Source: an uncultured Lachnospiraceae bacterium (GTDB lineage: Bacteria; Bacillota; Clostridia; Lachnospirales; Lachnospiraceae). From it: 64,000 nucleotides of DNA. How positions within the stretch are numbered: position 1 is the first letter of the stretch; each line of letters starts with the position of its first letter. The DNA lies in assembly GCA_948470335.1 (NCBI GenBank), contig CAOKOL010000014.1:16094-80093 (forward strand), given 5' to 3'. Positions 26,419-35,761 of the stretch are shown piece by piece. The notes beneath the pieces were generated by a model. That model was not told the DNA's origin. It searched no databases and saw nothing but the letters and a program-made list of their open reading frames with translations. The position numbers and the translations under genes are program-made.

Positions 26419-28476
26419 ATGAAGGTACATAAGAGGATATGGGCGGGATGCCTGGCTGTGGTGCTGGTTGTGGCCGTTTTTGCGGGATTGGCCGGAGCAC
26501 AGAGGGTCAGCTATGCATATGATGAAAAATCTGCGATCATTAAAGTGAATTCTTCGGTTTACGTGCGCACCGAAGCCGGAACCGGGAATGATGTGGTGAA
26601 GGCAGGGGAGCAGGACGTGCAATTGCCTAACGGTAAAGAAGTGACGATTATTGATGAGGCTTCGGCTTCGGACGGAAGCTTATGGTATAAGATTCGTTTT
26701 ACATATACGGATGATGCCCAGTACGAGGGCTTTGTCCGCAGTGATTTTGTGGCAATTACGGACGTGGATGACACATTTGAAGCCTATCTGAATGAACAGG
26801 GATTTCCCGAAAGCTATAAACCGGCGCTTCGGACACTGCATGCCACTTATCCGAACTGGTCGTTCAAAGCTTTCCATACAAATCTGGACTGGAGTGCGTC
26901 TCTGGATGCGGAGACCGTTCTGGGCAGGAATCTGGTGCTGAATTCTACCAGCCCTTCCTCCTGGAAATCCATTCAGAACGGCGCATATAACTGGGACAAC
27001 AGTACCTGGATCAGTTTTGATTCCGGAGGCTGGGTGATGGCTTCCAGGGATATTGTCCAGTATTATATGGATCCCAGAAACTTTCTGACAGACCAGGCTG
27101 TTTTTATGTTTCTGTATCAGTCCTATAATCAGGAAGTGCAGAATAAAGAGGGCCTGGCTTATATTGTGGCCAATACTTTTCTGAACAATAATGATGTGGA
27201 GGGTACCAGCTACAGTGATATGCTGATTGCGGCTGCCGAGGCTTCTCAGGTCAGCCCCTATGTGCTGGCTTCGGCAATTCTCCAGGAGATCGGGGCATCC
27301 GGAGCAAGCGGCAGTATCTCAGGGGAGAGCGGTCTGTTTAATTTCTATAATATAGGCGCGTTCCGTACCAGCACCCAGAGTGCCGTGCAGCGTGGCCTCT
27401 GGTATGCGGGAGGCAGCGGAACCGGCGCTACCAGCTACGGGCGGCCCTGGAACACCCGACAGAAAGCGATTGTCGGCGGCGCACAGTGGTATGGAGAACA
27501 ATATGTGCGGGTGGGACAGAATACCATCTATCTGAAAAAGTTTAACGTGCAGGGATCCAATCCTTACAGCCATCAGTATATGACAAACGTGGGGGCGGCC
27601 TATGAGGAAGCCGTGAAGCTGTCCAAGGCTTATGCGGGGGATTCCCGTCAGGCAACGCTGGAATTCTCCATTCCGGTATTCCAGAACATGCCCGAAACCC
27701 CGTGTCAGAGGCCCGGCGGCAACGGAAGTCCCAACTATCTGCTCTCGGACCTTTATGTGGAAGGATATGATCTCTCTCCGGCCTTTGACCGTTATACCAC
27801 GGAGTACAATGTGATTGTAGGGGAGAACGTGGGAAGCGTCAGCATCGGCGCGGAGGCCTATGACGGAAAGGCGACTATTTCGGGGATCGGTTCGGTTAAT
27901 CTGAACGTGGGTGTAAATTCCTGCGAGGTAAAGGTGACGGCTCAGAACGGCACGGAAAAAGTTTATGTGCTCAATATTGCGAGAGAGGGAGATACCGGGG
28001 GAGCCCCGGAAGAAAATCCGGGAGAAGACCCGTCCGTACCTGCGAATCCGGATCCCTCTTCCGACTATCATTTTGATGACAATGCCATGGTGGTTACGGA
28101 CATTCAGCCTTCTACGCCGGTACAGACTTTTATAGGGAATGTTCATGTGGAGGGAGGCAGCGCGAAGCTGCTGAATCATGACGGTTCCGAGGCTACTGCG
28201 GGAGAAGCGGGCACCGGAGACTGGCTGGTGCTGTATGACGGCTCCGGAAATGAGATGAAGCGCTATCAGCTTCTTGTGTACGGTGATGTGAACGGCGACG
28301 GCAAGATCAGCTCTACCGATCTTCTGGCGGTGCAGAAGCATATCCTGAGAATGCAGGAGTTAAGCGGCGTGTATCTGACAGCCTGCGATGCGAACCATGA
28401 CGGCAGATTTACCGCTACGGATCTTCTGGTGATTCAGAAGCATATCCTGAAACTGGATGAGCTGGTACAGCACTGA
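26419..28476 (+). CDS. Secreted dockerin-bearing N-acetylglucosaminidase (murein hydrolase)
   Basis: 685 residues. A signal peptide (about 1-36) is followed by an SH3-like domain (about 37-120) and a long catalytic region. That region contains YPNWSFKAFHTNLDWSASL and LASAILQEIGASGASGSISG, typical of LytD-type endo-beta-N-acetylglucosaminidases with the catalytic Glu in QEIG. A cadherin-like beta sandwich comes next (about 448-525). The C-terminal dockerin (about 620-680) has two calcium-loop repeats, GDVNGDGKISSTDLLAVQKHI and DANHDGRFTATDLLVIQKHI. It should cut peptidoglycan glycan strands and dock onto a cohesin; the next gene encodes one. Confidence 0.88.
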   Translation: MKVHKRIWAGCLAVVLVVAVFAGLAGAQRVSYAYDEKSAIIKVNSSVYVRTEAGTGNDVVKAGEQDVQLPNGKEVTIIDEASASDGSLWYKIRFTYTDDAQYEGFVRSDFVAITDVDDTFEAYLNEQGFPESYKPALRTLHATYPNWSFKAFHTNLDWSASLDAETVLGRNLVLNSTSPSSWKSIQNGAYNWDNSTWISFDSGGWVMASRDIVQYYMDPRNFLTDQAVFMFLYQSYNQEVQNKEGLAYIVANTFLNNNDVEGTSYSDMLIAAAEASQVSPYVLASAILQEIGASGASGSISGESGLFNFYNIGAFRTSTQSAVQRGLWYAGGSGTGATSYGRPWNTRQKAIVGGAQWYGEQYVRVGQNTIYLKKFNVQGSNPYSHQYMTNVGAAYEEAVKLSKAYAGDSRQATLEFSIPVFQNMPETPCQRPGGNGSPNYLLSDLYVEGYDLSPAFDRYTTEYNVIVGENVGSVSIGAEAYDGKATISGIGSVNLNVGVNSCEVKVTAQNGTEKVYVLNIAREGDTGGAPEENPGEDPSVPANPDPSSDYHFDDNAMVVTDIQPSTPVQTFIGNVHVEGGSAKLLNHDGSEATAGEAGTGDWLVLYDGSGNEMKRYQLLVYGDVNGDGKISSTDLLAVQKHILRMQELSGVYLTACDANHDGRFTATDLLVIQKHILKLDELVQH

Positions 28477-28539
28477 GCGGAGTCAATCTTACGGCAGGCG
28501 TATTCTCAGGGGGCTGCGGAAGCAGACAGGCTGAGAGAC

Positions 28540-28584
28540 AAAAACCGGCAGTATGGGAAGATGTGAAAGAGGCCGGTTTTTGGG
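28540..28584 (+). terminator. Hairpin between glucosaminidase and cohesin genes
   Basis: AAAAACCGGC (28540-28549) pairs with GCCGGTTTTT (28572-28581). It is a good terminator or attenuator only 27 bp before the cohesin gene start, so expression of the two genes may be uncoupled. Confidence 0.65.
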
Positions 28585-28607
28585 AGGGATATAGAAGGAG
28601 AAGGATT

Positions 28608-30362
28608 ATGAAAAAACGATTGAGAAACCTTTTGTTGACGGCAGCCGTGCTCTGCATGGCGGCGGCAGGGTTTGTATTTCCGGCAAAAGCGGCCGGGAGC
28701 GCCAGAATTTCTTTTTCCGATATTAACTGTAAGGTAGGCGAGACTTTTACGGTGAATATGTCGGTTAATGCGTCGGGCGCTACGCTGGCGGCCATGGATG
28801 CGGTGCTTCTGTATCCGACGGACTATCTGGAGCTGATATCCTGCAGCGTGCCGTCACCGGGCAGCTATAACAGTCCCGGGGCGGGAACGATTATTATAAA
28901 CTGGTACAATGCGTCCGGTTCGGGAAGTTTAAACTGCAGCCTGACTTTTAAGTCACTGAAAGCGGGTTCCACCGCGGTGACTGTGGAAAGCCAGGAGATT
29001 GCCGATACGGACGGCAATGTGCTTTCTTCCAGCGCAGCCAGCTCCGCCATTGCCATCGGGGCGGAAAGCAGCGCTTCCAATGATGCAAAACTGTCGGCTC
29101 TGCAGATTTCTCCGGGAAGCTTAAGCCCGGCGTTTTCTCCGGACCGGACAGAGTATTCCATTCAGGTGAATAATGACGTGGCCAAGATTGCAGTCAGCGC
29201 AAAGACCAGTCATGAAAAGGCAAAATACGTGATTTCCAGCACGGACCTGGCGGTGGGGGATAATACGGTTACGGTTAAAGTGACGGCCGAGGACGGAAAA
29301 ACCGTTAAAAACTATGTGATTAAAGTAAAGCGGCTGGAGGGCTCCACCACGACTACGGCAAAAGCCGAGGAATCTTCCAAAGGGGAGGAAAGCAAAGAGG
29401 ATGATGAAGGAAATGAGGGCGAGGTTTCCGAAGATATCACGGTTATGATTGACGGTCAGATCAGAATGTTTGTTGCGTCTTTGGATGGCGTTGCGCTGCC
29501 GGAGGGGTACGAAGTGACGGACTATGAGTTTGACGGTCATCAGGTTCAGGCGGCTAAAAGCCTGACAGGTGATCTGATCGCTTTTTATCTGGCGGACCAG
29601 GACGGAGAAAATCCCCAGTTTTATCTGTACAACGAAGGGGACCAGACCTTTTCCCGCATGATGAATATCCAGACGGCTTCCAATCTGTATACGGTGGCGG
29701 CTCTGGACGCAGGCGTGGTGATTCCTGACAATTATCATGAGATTACGGTGGAGATCGACGGGCTGGATGTCCGGGCCTGGCGTTCCAACGACGATATGGA
29801 AGGGACATATTACCTGATTTATGCCATGAACTGGAATGGCGAGAAGGCGCTGTATCGCTATGATTCTCAGGAGAAGACGATGCAGCGGGCAGATATGGCC
29901 AGCCTGTACATGGCAGGCACTGACCAGGAGTCCCAGCCGGAGACGACGATCGAGGATCTCCAGTCTAAGCTGGAGGAAGCGGAGCAGGACAATAAAAAGG
30001 AGAAATCGGAGCTTCCCGGTTGGGCAAAATATGCGGTGATTGGTGTTCTGGCGCTGATTATCATCCTGGCGCTGGTGATGCTGTTCCTGCGAAATAACGG
30101 AAACCGCGATGATGACCGGATTGCGCGGCTGAGAGAATCCAGGCGCAGCAATGGCGATCATCAGGAGTCGGGAGCCGGAACCAGGCGGGATAACGAACCG
30201 GATTATGAGAAGGGCGCCGGACAGCCGTCTGAGCCGTTCGTCCGGGGAGAAGATCCTTCCCGGTCTGTGCCTGCGGCGCCCAATGCCAGCGAGCTCAGCG
30301 CTATGCTGAACCAATTGGATCAGGAGAAAGAGGAAAATGAATTTGAAATCTTTGATCTTTAA
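28608..30362 (+). CDS. Membrane-anchored cohesin-domain surface protein
   Basis: 584 residues from the ATG at 28608 after GAAGGAGAAGGATT; the longer GTG frame at 28563 overlaps the hairpin and is rejected. A signal peptide (about 1-30) leads into a cohesin domain (about 30-160, beginning ARISFSDINCKVGETFTVNMSV). A cadherin-like beta sandwich (about 165-255) and an acidic Thr/Glu/Ser linker follow, then two similar beta-rich segments (about 290-440) of unknown type. One membrane helix (AVIGVLALIIILALVMLFL) and a polar cytoplasmic tail end the protein. It could hold dockerin proteins at the cell surface, and the preceding gene supplies a candidate. Confidence 0.82.
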   Translation: MKKRLRNLLLTAAVLCMAAAGFVFPAKAAGSARISFSDINCKVGETFTVNMSVNASGATLAAMDAVLLYPTDYLELISCSVPSPGSYNSPGAGTIIINWYNASGSGSLNCSLTFKSLKAGSTAVTVESQEIADTDGNVLSSSAASSAIAIGAESSASNDAKLSALQISPGSLSPAFSPDRTEYSIQVNNDVAKIAVSAKTSHEKAKYVISSTDLAVGDNTVTVKVTAEDGKTVKNYVIKVKRLEGSTTTTAKAEESSKGEESKEDDEGNEGEVSEDITVMIDGQIRMFVASLDGVALPEGYEVTDYEFDGHQVQAAKSLTGDLIAFYLADQDGENPQFYLYNEGDQTFSRMMNIQTASNLYTVAALDAGVVIPDNYHEITVEIDGLDVRAWRSNDDMEGTYYLIYAMNWNGEKALYRYDSQEKTMQRADMASLYMAGTDQESQPETTIEDLQSKLEEAEQDNKKEKSELPGWAKYAVIGVLALIIILALVMLFLRNNGNRDDDRIARLRESRRSNGDHQESGAGTRRDNEPDYEKGAGQPSEPFVRGEDPSRSVPAAPNASELSAMLNQLDQEKEENEFEIFDL

Positions 30363-30392
30363 TTAAGAACCGGCCTTTCAGGGCATGTTATA

Positions 30393-30422
30393 TGGAAAAG
30401 AGTCTGTTATGCAGGCTCTTTT
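30393..30422 (+). terminator. Intrinsic terminator after the cohesin gene
   Basis: AAAAGAGTCTG pairs with CAGGCTCTTTTT across a five-base loop, with one G-T pair. It separates the surface module from the stress-protease operon. Confidence 0.75.
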
Positions 30423-30476
30423 TCCGTCTCTCAGAAAAGTTTATTGAAATTTACTTTATTTGTAAAATTTTCATCC

Positions 30477-30504
30477 TTGACAGAGGCATATATTTTGTTA
30501 TAAT
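30477..30504 (+). promoter_or_regulatory. Sigma-A promoter and possible operator for GntR-mcsA-mcsB-clpC
   Basis: TTGACA (30477-30482), 16 bases, TATAAT (30499-30504). GTTATA at the -10 box and TATAAC 16 bases further downstream form an inverted repeat that could be the operator of the GntR regulator encoded next. No CtsR-type heptad repeat (GGTCAAA) was seen. Confidence 0.7.
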
Positions 30505-30568
30505 ATCCATATAACAGATATAACTGCTTATTTTCGGGCAGTCCGGCAAAAGAAATGCAGGTGATAAA

Positions 30569-30970
30569 ATGTATGTGGAAATAGATTTTAACAGTGATGA
30601 GGCGATCTATATCCAGCTATGCAATCAGATCATAATCGGTATCGCCACCGAGGAAATCAAAGAGGGGGACACCCTGCCGTCAGTCAGGCAGCTTGCCGAA
30701 CTGATTGGTATTAATATGCATACGGTGAATAAAGCATATGCGGTGCTGCGTCAGGAAGGCTTTGTGAAGCTGGACCGGAGAAAAGGGGCGGTGATCGCGC
30801 TGGATGTGGATAAGCTGCAGGCGTTAAAAGAACTGGAGCAGGACCTGACAGTGGTACTGGCCAGGGCGATCTGCAAAAATATTTCCCGTGCAGAGGTGCA
30901 TCAGTTGGTTGACGGGCTTTTTGATTCCTATGGAAATCTGAGCTGCGGTAAAAAGCCAGGGAAACAGTGA
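30569..30970 (+). CDS. GntR-family regulator, YtrA subfamily
   Basis: 133 residues, short as in YtrA-type regulators. The winged helix spans about 1-75: EIDFNSDEAIYIQLCNQIIIG, DTLPSVRQLAELIGINMHTVNKAYAVLRQEGFVKLDRRKGAVI. A helical dimerisation tail follows. It sits exactly where ctsR stands in the standard Firmicutes ctsR-mcsA-mcsB-clpC operon, 47 bp before mcsA. YtrA regulators usually control transport genes; here control of the downstream protease genes or only of itself is possible. Confidence 0.88.
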   Translation: MYVEIDFNSDEAIYIQLCNQIIIGIATEEIKEGDTLPSVRQLAELIGINMHTVNKAYAVLRQEGFVKLDRRKGAVIALDVDKLQALKELEQDLTVVLARAICKNISRAEVHQLVDGLFDSYGNLSCGKKPGKQ

Positions 30971-31017
30971 GTATATGATACGGGAGGGCCTGCGTATACG
31001 GCGGGCGGGAGGTTATT

Positions 31018-31578
31018 ATGTTATGTGAGAGATGCAGGCAGAGAGAGGCCAACATCAAATATACGGAAGTGATCAACGGGGTGAAAACGGAGCACAGCCT
31101 GTGTGCCCAGTGTGCGAAGGAGATGGATTTCGGGAGTTATTACGCGGCACTGTTTGACGGCGATTATTCGGTGGGAAAGCTGCTGTCCGGCCTTTTGGGT
31201 TTTCAGCCTGATGCGGAGGAGCAGGAGGAAAAGAAGATCAATCAGATTGCCTGTCCCACCTGCCGCACTGCTTACAGCGATTTTATCAGGGAGTCCAGAT
31301 TCGGCTGTCCGGACTGCTATGGTACTTTCGACCTGCTGATGGGGGAAAAGATCAAGGCTTTGCAGGGAAATAATACCCATACGGGTAAAGTGCCGGCAGA
31401 TTATCACGGACCGACGGAGACAGGGACGGACCGGGGAGAAAAGGCCTCCGGCGAGGAGGAACTGTCGCTGCTGAATTCCAGGCTGAAAGAAGCGATTCAG
31501 GAAGAAGAATATGAGCTGGCGGCAAAATACCGGGATGCGATCAGGGAACTGAAAGAGAGGATGGAAGCCGATGTCTAA
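31018..31578 (+). CDS. mcsA: McsA, zinc-finger activator of the McsB arginine kinase
   Basis: 186 residues. Four CxxC pairs (CERC, CAQC, CPTC, CPDC) form two zinc sites. The C-terminal UVR motif (ELSLLNSRLKEAIQEEEYELAAKYRDAIRELKERM) matches McsA and ClpC-interacting UvrB/C motifs. It activates McsB and helps deliver arginine-phosphorylated proteins to ClpCP. It overlaps mcsB by 8 bases. Confidence 0.94.
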   Translation: MLCERCRQREANIKYTEVINGVKTEHSLCAQCAKEMDFGSYYAALFDGDYSVGKLLSGLLGFQPDAEEQEEKKINQIACPTCRTAYSDFIRESRFGCPDCYGTFDLLMGEKIKALQGNNTHTGKVPADYHGPTETGTDRGEKASGEEELSLLNSRLKEAIQEEEYELAAKYRDAIRELKERMEADV

Positions 31579-32584
31579 GTGGTATGAGGATGTGGAGCGG
31601 CAGCAGGATGTCTATGTGTTCAGCAGAGTCCGGCTGTCCAGGAATATAAAGGGGCGTGTGTTCCCGGGCAAGATGGATGACCAGGAGGCCAGGCAGACGC
31701 TGGGAATGCTGGCCGCAGGCTTTGCGCCGCTGGGACTGCCCTACAGGGATTTAAGCCGCAGTCCGGAAGAATACCGGAAGGGCCTGGCAGAACGCCGGGT
31801 TCTGAATTCTGAGCTGGCGAAGCGGCGCACGCCCATGGGGCTGTATCTGTCTGAGGATGAGTCAAAGAGCATTCTGCTTTGCGGGGACGACCATATCAGG
31901 ATGCAGTGCATCCAGGGCGGTCTGGCATTTCGCAGTGTGTGGGACCGGATGAATGAGCTGGATGACTGGGCCGGTGAACGGTTTGCCTATGCCTTTGATC
32001 CGAAGTATGGATATCTCACGGCTTTTCCCACCAATGTGGGCACGGGACTCAGAGCCAGCGTGCTTCTGCACCTGCCGGTAATCTCCAACAGCAAACAGTT
32101 CCGTTCCATTATGGATGAGGCGAAGAGAATCGGGATTTCCATCAAAGGCGTTTTTGGAGAACCTGCGGAGAACTATGGGGCGCTTTATTATGTGTCGAAT
32201 CAGAAGACGCTGGGGCTGACGGAGGATGAGATTATCGTCAGCGTACAGCGGGTGGCGGCCCAACTGGCCGGGCAGGAGCGCAAAACCAGGCAGGAGCTGC
32301 TGAAAGGACACAGAAATGAGCGGGAGGACGAGGTATACAAGTCCTACGGCGTTTTGAAGTATGCCCGGAAGCTGACCATGAAGGAAGGGATGATCTATCT
32401 GTCCCAGGTGAGAGGCGGCATCTATGACGGTGTAATCCGAACGGAGAAGCCGGCCAGCATCTATGGCCTGATGCTGGGAATCCAGCCGGGGAATCTGCGG
32501 CTGACCATGGGCAGTTTCGAACCGGAAAAGATCGACTATGTCAGGGCGGATTATGTCCGCAGCCATCTGCCGGAAGTGGTGTGA
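31571..32584 (+). CDS. mcsB: McsB, protein-arginine kinase
   Basis: 337 residues, phosphagen-kinase family. It starts with the conserved YVFSRVRLSRNIKGRVFPG. It has HIRMQCIQGG and FPTNVGTGLRASVLLHLP, a catalytic-core segment, and the Arg-rich ATP contacts (FGEPAENYGALYYVSNQKTLG). It marks proteins with phospho-arginine for ClpCP degradation. It lacks the N-terminal domain of metazoan creatine kinases, as expected. It is translationally coupled to mcsA. Confidence 0.95.
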   Translation: MSKWYEDVERQQDVYVFSRVRLSRNIKGRVFPGKMDDQEARQTLGMLAAGFAPLGLPYRDLSRSPEEYRKGLAERRVLNSELAKRRTPMGLYLSEDESKSILLCGDDHIRMQCIQGGLAFRSVWDRMNELDDWAGERFAYAFDPKYGYLTAFPTNVGTGLRASVLLHLPVISNSKQFRSIMDEAKRIGISIKGVFGEPAENYGALYYVSNQKTLGLTEDEIIVSVQRVAAQLAGQERKTRQELLKGHRNEREDEVYKSYGVLKYARKLTMKEGMIYLSQVRGGIYDGVIRTEKPASIYGLMLGIQPGNLRLTMGSFEPEKIDYVRADYVRSHLPEVV

Positions 32585-32726
32585 GAAAGCTGTGAGACAG
32601 AAACAGCACAGCTTCTGAGACGCATTGCTTGACAGCGGCACAGGACGCAGAATGGGGCCGAAATCGACTTGAAACCAAATGCGGCGAAAGAGGTTCGGCG
32701 GCACTGTATTTAGGAGGAACCTGTAT

Positions 32727-35222
32727 ATGTATGAAGACAGATTTACCAATAAAGCCAGGGAGAGCCTGGAACTGGCCGTGGAAGCGGCCGGGGAGTTTGA
32801 ACATGGATATGTGGGTACCGAGCATATCCTGATCGGCCTGTTAAGAGGCGACAGCGGCGTGGCCGGCGCCGTTTTAAAAAACAATGGTGTGGAAGAAGAA
32901 AAGGTGATTCAACTGGTAAACCAGTTGATCGCGCCGGCGGCCACGGTGCAGCTGGCGGAACCGGAAGGGTATACCCCCAGGGCAAGGCGGGTGCTGGAAA
33001 ACAGCTACCGGGAGGCCAGAAGGTTTAAGTCTGACCTGATCGGAACCGAGCATATCCTGCTTGCGATCATTAAGGACAGCGAGTGCGTGGGCGCCAGGCT
33101 TTTAAATACCATGCATGTGAATATCCCCCGTCTGTATGCGGATCTGATGATGTCCATGGGTGTGGAAGGAAACTCCTATAAAGAAGATATGGAGAACAAA
33201 AAGTCCCGTGGAAAGGAGCGGAGCAATACGCCGGTTCTGGATACCTACAGCCGTGACCTGACAGCCCTTGCCAGGGACGGAAAACTGGATCCGGTGATTG
33301 GCCGGGAGTCGGAGATTCAGCGGGTTATTCAGATATTAAGCAGAAGGACAAAGAACAACCCCTGTCTGATCGGAGAACCGGGCGTGGGCAAGACTGCCAT
33401 CGCGGAAGGGCTGGCGGCAAAGATCATTGCGGGAAATATCCCTGATACGGTGAAGAATAAACGGGTGCTTACGCTGGATTTGTCAGGCATGGTGGCCGGT
33501 TCCAAATACAGAGGCGAGTTTGAAGAACGGATTAAGCGGGTGCTGGAGGAAGTGCGGTCAGACGGGGATGTACTGCTGTTTCTTGACGAGCTGCACACCA
33601 TTATTGGCGCCGGCGGCGCCGAGGGAGCCATTGATGCTTCCAATATTTTAAAGCCGTCTCTGGCCAGAGGCGAGATCCAGCTGATCGGCGCCACCACCAT
33701 TGACGAATACCGGAAATATATCGAGAAGGATGCGGCTCTGGAGCGGCGGTTCCAGCCGGTGAATGTGGAGGAACCCTCAGAGGAGGAAACCCTTGAGATT
33801 TTAAAAGGGCTGCGGGACAGTTATGAGGAGCATCATAAGGTGACGATTACCAATGATGCGCTGAAAGCGGCGGTGAAGCTGTCAGCCCGCTATATCAATG
33901 ACCGTTTCCTGCCGGATAAGGCCATCGACCTGGTAGACGAGGCATCTTCCAAGGTCCGTCTGACGGCTTATGTGGCGCCGAAAGAGATTAAAGAATTAGA
34001 GGAAGAAGTTGCGGCACTGGAAAGCCAGAAGGAAGATGCGATCCGCAGCGAGGCCTATGAAAAGGCCGGTGAGATCAAACGGCTTCAGGAAGAAAAACGG
34101 GCAAGACGTCAGCAGCTTCTGGACAACTGGGAGCAGGAGAAAAAAGACCGCAGGCTGCAGGTGACAGAGGGCGAGATCGCCGATGTGGTTTCTCAGTGGA
34201 CGAAGATTCCGGTGCGGAAGCTGGAGGAAGAAGAGTCGGAGCGGCTGAAAAATCTGGAGTCTATTCTGCATCAGCGGGTAGTGGGCCAGGAGGAGGCGGT
34301 GACAGCCGTAGCCAAAGCAATCCGAAGGGGCAGAGTGGGTCTGAAAGATCCCAAACGTCCGATTGGCTCTTTCCTGTTTCTGGGACCTACCGGCGTGGGA
34401 AAAACCGAGCTGTCGAAAGCATTGGCAGAAGCCATGTTCGGCACGGAAAACGCGCTGATCCGGGTTGATATGTCCGAATATATGGAGAAGCACAGCGTAT
34501 CGAAGCTGGTGGGCTCGCCGCCGGGATATGTGGGGTATGACGAGGGCGGCCAGTTAAGCGAAAAAGTAAGGCGCAATCCGTATTCGGTTATTCTCTTTGA
34601 CGAGATCGAGAAGGCCCATCCGGATGTGTTCAACACCTTCCTTCAGGTGCTGGATGACGGCCATATCACCGATTCCCAGGGCAGAAAGATCGACTTTAAA
34701 AATACGGTGCTGATTATGACCTCCAATGCGGGGGCGGAACGGATCGTGGAGCCGAAAAAGCTGGGATTTATGGCGTCCAGCGATGAAAAAGCGGATTATG
34801 AGATGATGAAAAACAGTGTTATGGAAGAAGTCCGCCGGATGTTCAAACCGGAATTTTTAAACAGAATCGATGAGACGATTGTCTTCCATTCTCTGAATAA
34901 AGATCATATCGAGCAGATTGTGGATATTATGATGGCGACGATTTCCAGGCGGACGAAGGAGCAGATGGATATTACCATCGGGCTGTCGAAGGAAGCGAAG
35001 GGATGGGTGATCGAGCAGGGCTATGACAGCAAGTACGGCGCCCGTCCGCTGCGGCGCACTCTGCAGAATAAGGTTGAAGACCGGCTGGCGGAGGAAATTC
35101 TGGACGGAAATATCCGTTCCGGCGATCAGGTGCATGTGGAGCTGGAAGAAGGGGAACTGAAATTTTCTGTGCCGGAGAAATTGAATTCTGCTGGGAAAAA
35201 CGAGGGAGATGTGATATACTAG
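32727..35222 (+). CDS. clpC: ClpC, AAA+ unfoldase of the ClpCP protease
   Basis: 831 residues from the ATG at 32727 after TAGGAGGAA; the longer frame from 32679 is rejected. Two Clp N-terminal repeats (about 1-145) are followed by AAA1 with GEPGVGKTAIAEG and LFLDELHTIIG. A UVR-containing middle coiled coil (about 405-470) and AAA2 with LGPTGVGKTELSKAL and ILFDEIEKAHPD follow. The ClpP-binding IGF/LGF-type loop is LGF (KKLGFMAS). It unfolds McsB-tagged substrates for ClpP, which is not in the window. Confidence 0.96.
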   Translation: MYEDRFTNKARESLELAVEAAGEFEHGYVGTEHILIGLLRGDSGVAGAVLKNNGVEEEKVIQLVNQLIAPAATVQLAEPEGYTPRARRVLENSYREARRFKSDLIGTEHILLAIIKDSECVGARLLNTMHVNIPRLYADLMMSMGVEGNSYKEDMENKKSRGKERSNTPVLDTYSRDLTALARDGKLDPVIGRESEIQRVIQILSRRTKNNPCLIGEPGVGKTAIAEGLAAKIIAGNIPDTVKNKRVLTLDLSGMVAGSKYRGEFEERIKRVLEEVRSDGDVLLFLDELHTIIGAGGAEGAIDASNILKPSLARGEIQLIGATTIDEYRKYIEKDAALERRFQPVNVEEPSEEETLEILKGLRDSYEEHHKVTITNDALKAAVKLSARYINDRFLPDKAIDLVDEASSKVRLTAYVAPKEIKELEEEVAALESQKEDAIRSEAYEKAGEIKRLQEEKRARRQQLLDNWEQEKKDRRLQVTEGEIADVVSQWTKIPVRKLEEEESERLKNLESILHQRVVGQEEAVTAVAKAIRRGRVGLKDPKRPIGSFLFLGPTGVGKTELSKALAEAMFGTENALIRVDMSEYMEKHSVSKLVGSPPGYVGYDEGGQLSEKVRRNPYSVILFDEIEKAHPDVFNTFLQVLDDGHITDSQGRKIDFKNTVLIMTSNAGAERIVEPKKLGFMASSDEKADYEMMKNSVMEEVRRMFKPEFLNRIDETIVFHSLNKDHIEQIVDIMMATISRRTKEQMDITIGLSKEAKGWVIEQGYDSKYGARPLRRTLQNKVEDRLAEEILDGNIRSGDQVHVELEEGELKFSVPEKLNSAGKNEGDVIY

Positions 35223-35353
35223 GGGCAAGTAGTAACTGCGGCGGTCCGAATAGACAGGGGCTTAAGTGCCATGGCGATGCGAAAGCGCAAAGCGCCGGTG
35301 GACACGCTCATGGTGAGGAACCGCGGCGGAACGGCAATTTGGAGGATAAGAGT
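35223..35353 (+). other. Structured intercistronic leader, possible RNA element
   Basis: The 131 bp between clpC and the next gene is G/C-rich and can fold. GCGGTCC (about 35240) pairs with GGAACCGC (about 35320), CCATG with CATGG, and GGCG/CGCC encloses a GCG-AAAG-CGC hairpin. I do not recognise a known riboswitch class. It may be an attenuator or a small RNA; it could also be chance folding of a GC-rich spacer. Confidence 0.3.
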
Positions 35354-35761
35354 ATGTCAGTTGTGAAGGAACTGCTGAGAGCAGAAACGGATGGAACGGT
35401 CAGCTTTGGGGATTATACGCTGGAGAAGAAAGCAAAGCTGCCGGATTTTGAGCACAAAGGCGACATTTACTATGTCAAAACTTATGCGGAGAGCACCAGA
35501 CTGGAGAAAAACGGCATGTTTGTCTACGAGTCGGTGCCTGGAACTGCCGTAACAGAGTTCCAGGTCAGAGAGGACGGCGTCAGGTTCTGTGTGGAAGGTG
35601 CGCAGGACGCTCAGGTGACGCTGGAGCTGGCAGAGGAAACCGAGTATATGATCTATGTGGACGGCAAAGCGACGGGCAAGATGACCACCAATAAAAGCGG
35701 AAAGCTGTCTTTCAGCGTAGAATTGGGGGATAAGCCTGTCGAGGTTAAGATTCAGAAGTAA
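35354..35761 (+). CDS. Small beta-rich protein of unknown function
   Basis: 135 residues from the ATG at 35354 after TTGGAGGATAAG. No signal peptide or membrane helix is seen. The alternating pattern and many Gly/Val/Thr suggest a beta-sandwich. The C-terminus (EYMIYVDGKATGKMTTNKSGKLSFSVEL) resembles carbohydrate-binding or PEGA-like repeats, without a firm match. Its stop overlaps the radA start (TAATG), so the two are translationally coupled. Related clostridial genes have been annotated endosialidase, which I consider unsupported here. Confidence 0.7.
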   Translation: MSVVKELLRAETDGTVSFGDYTLEKKAKLPDFEHKGDIYYVKTYAESTRLEKNGMFVYESVPGTAVTEFQVREDGVRFCVEGAQDAQVTLELAEETEYMIYVDGKATGKMTTNKSGKLSFSVELGDKPVEVKIQK

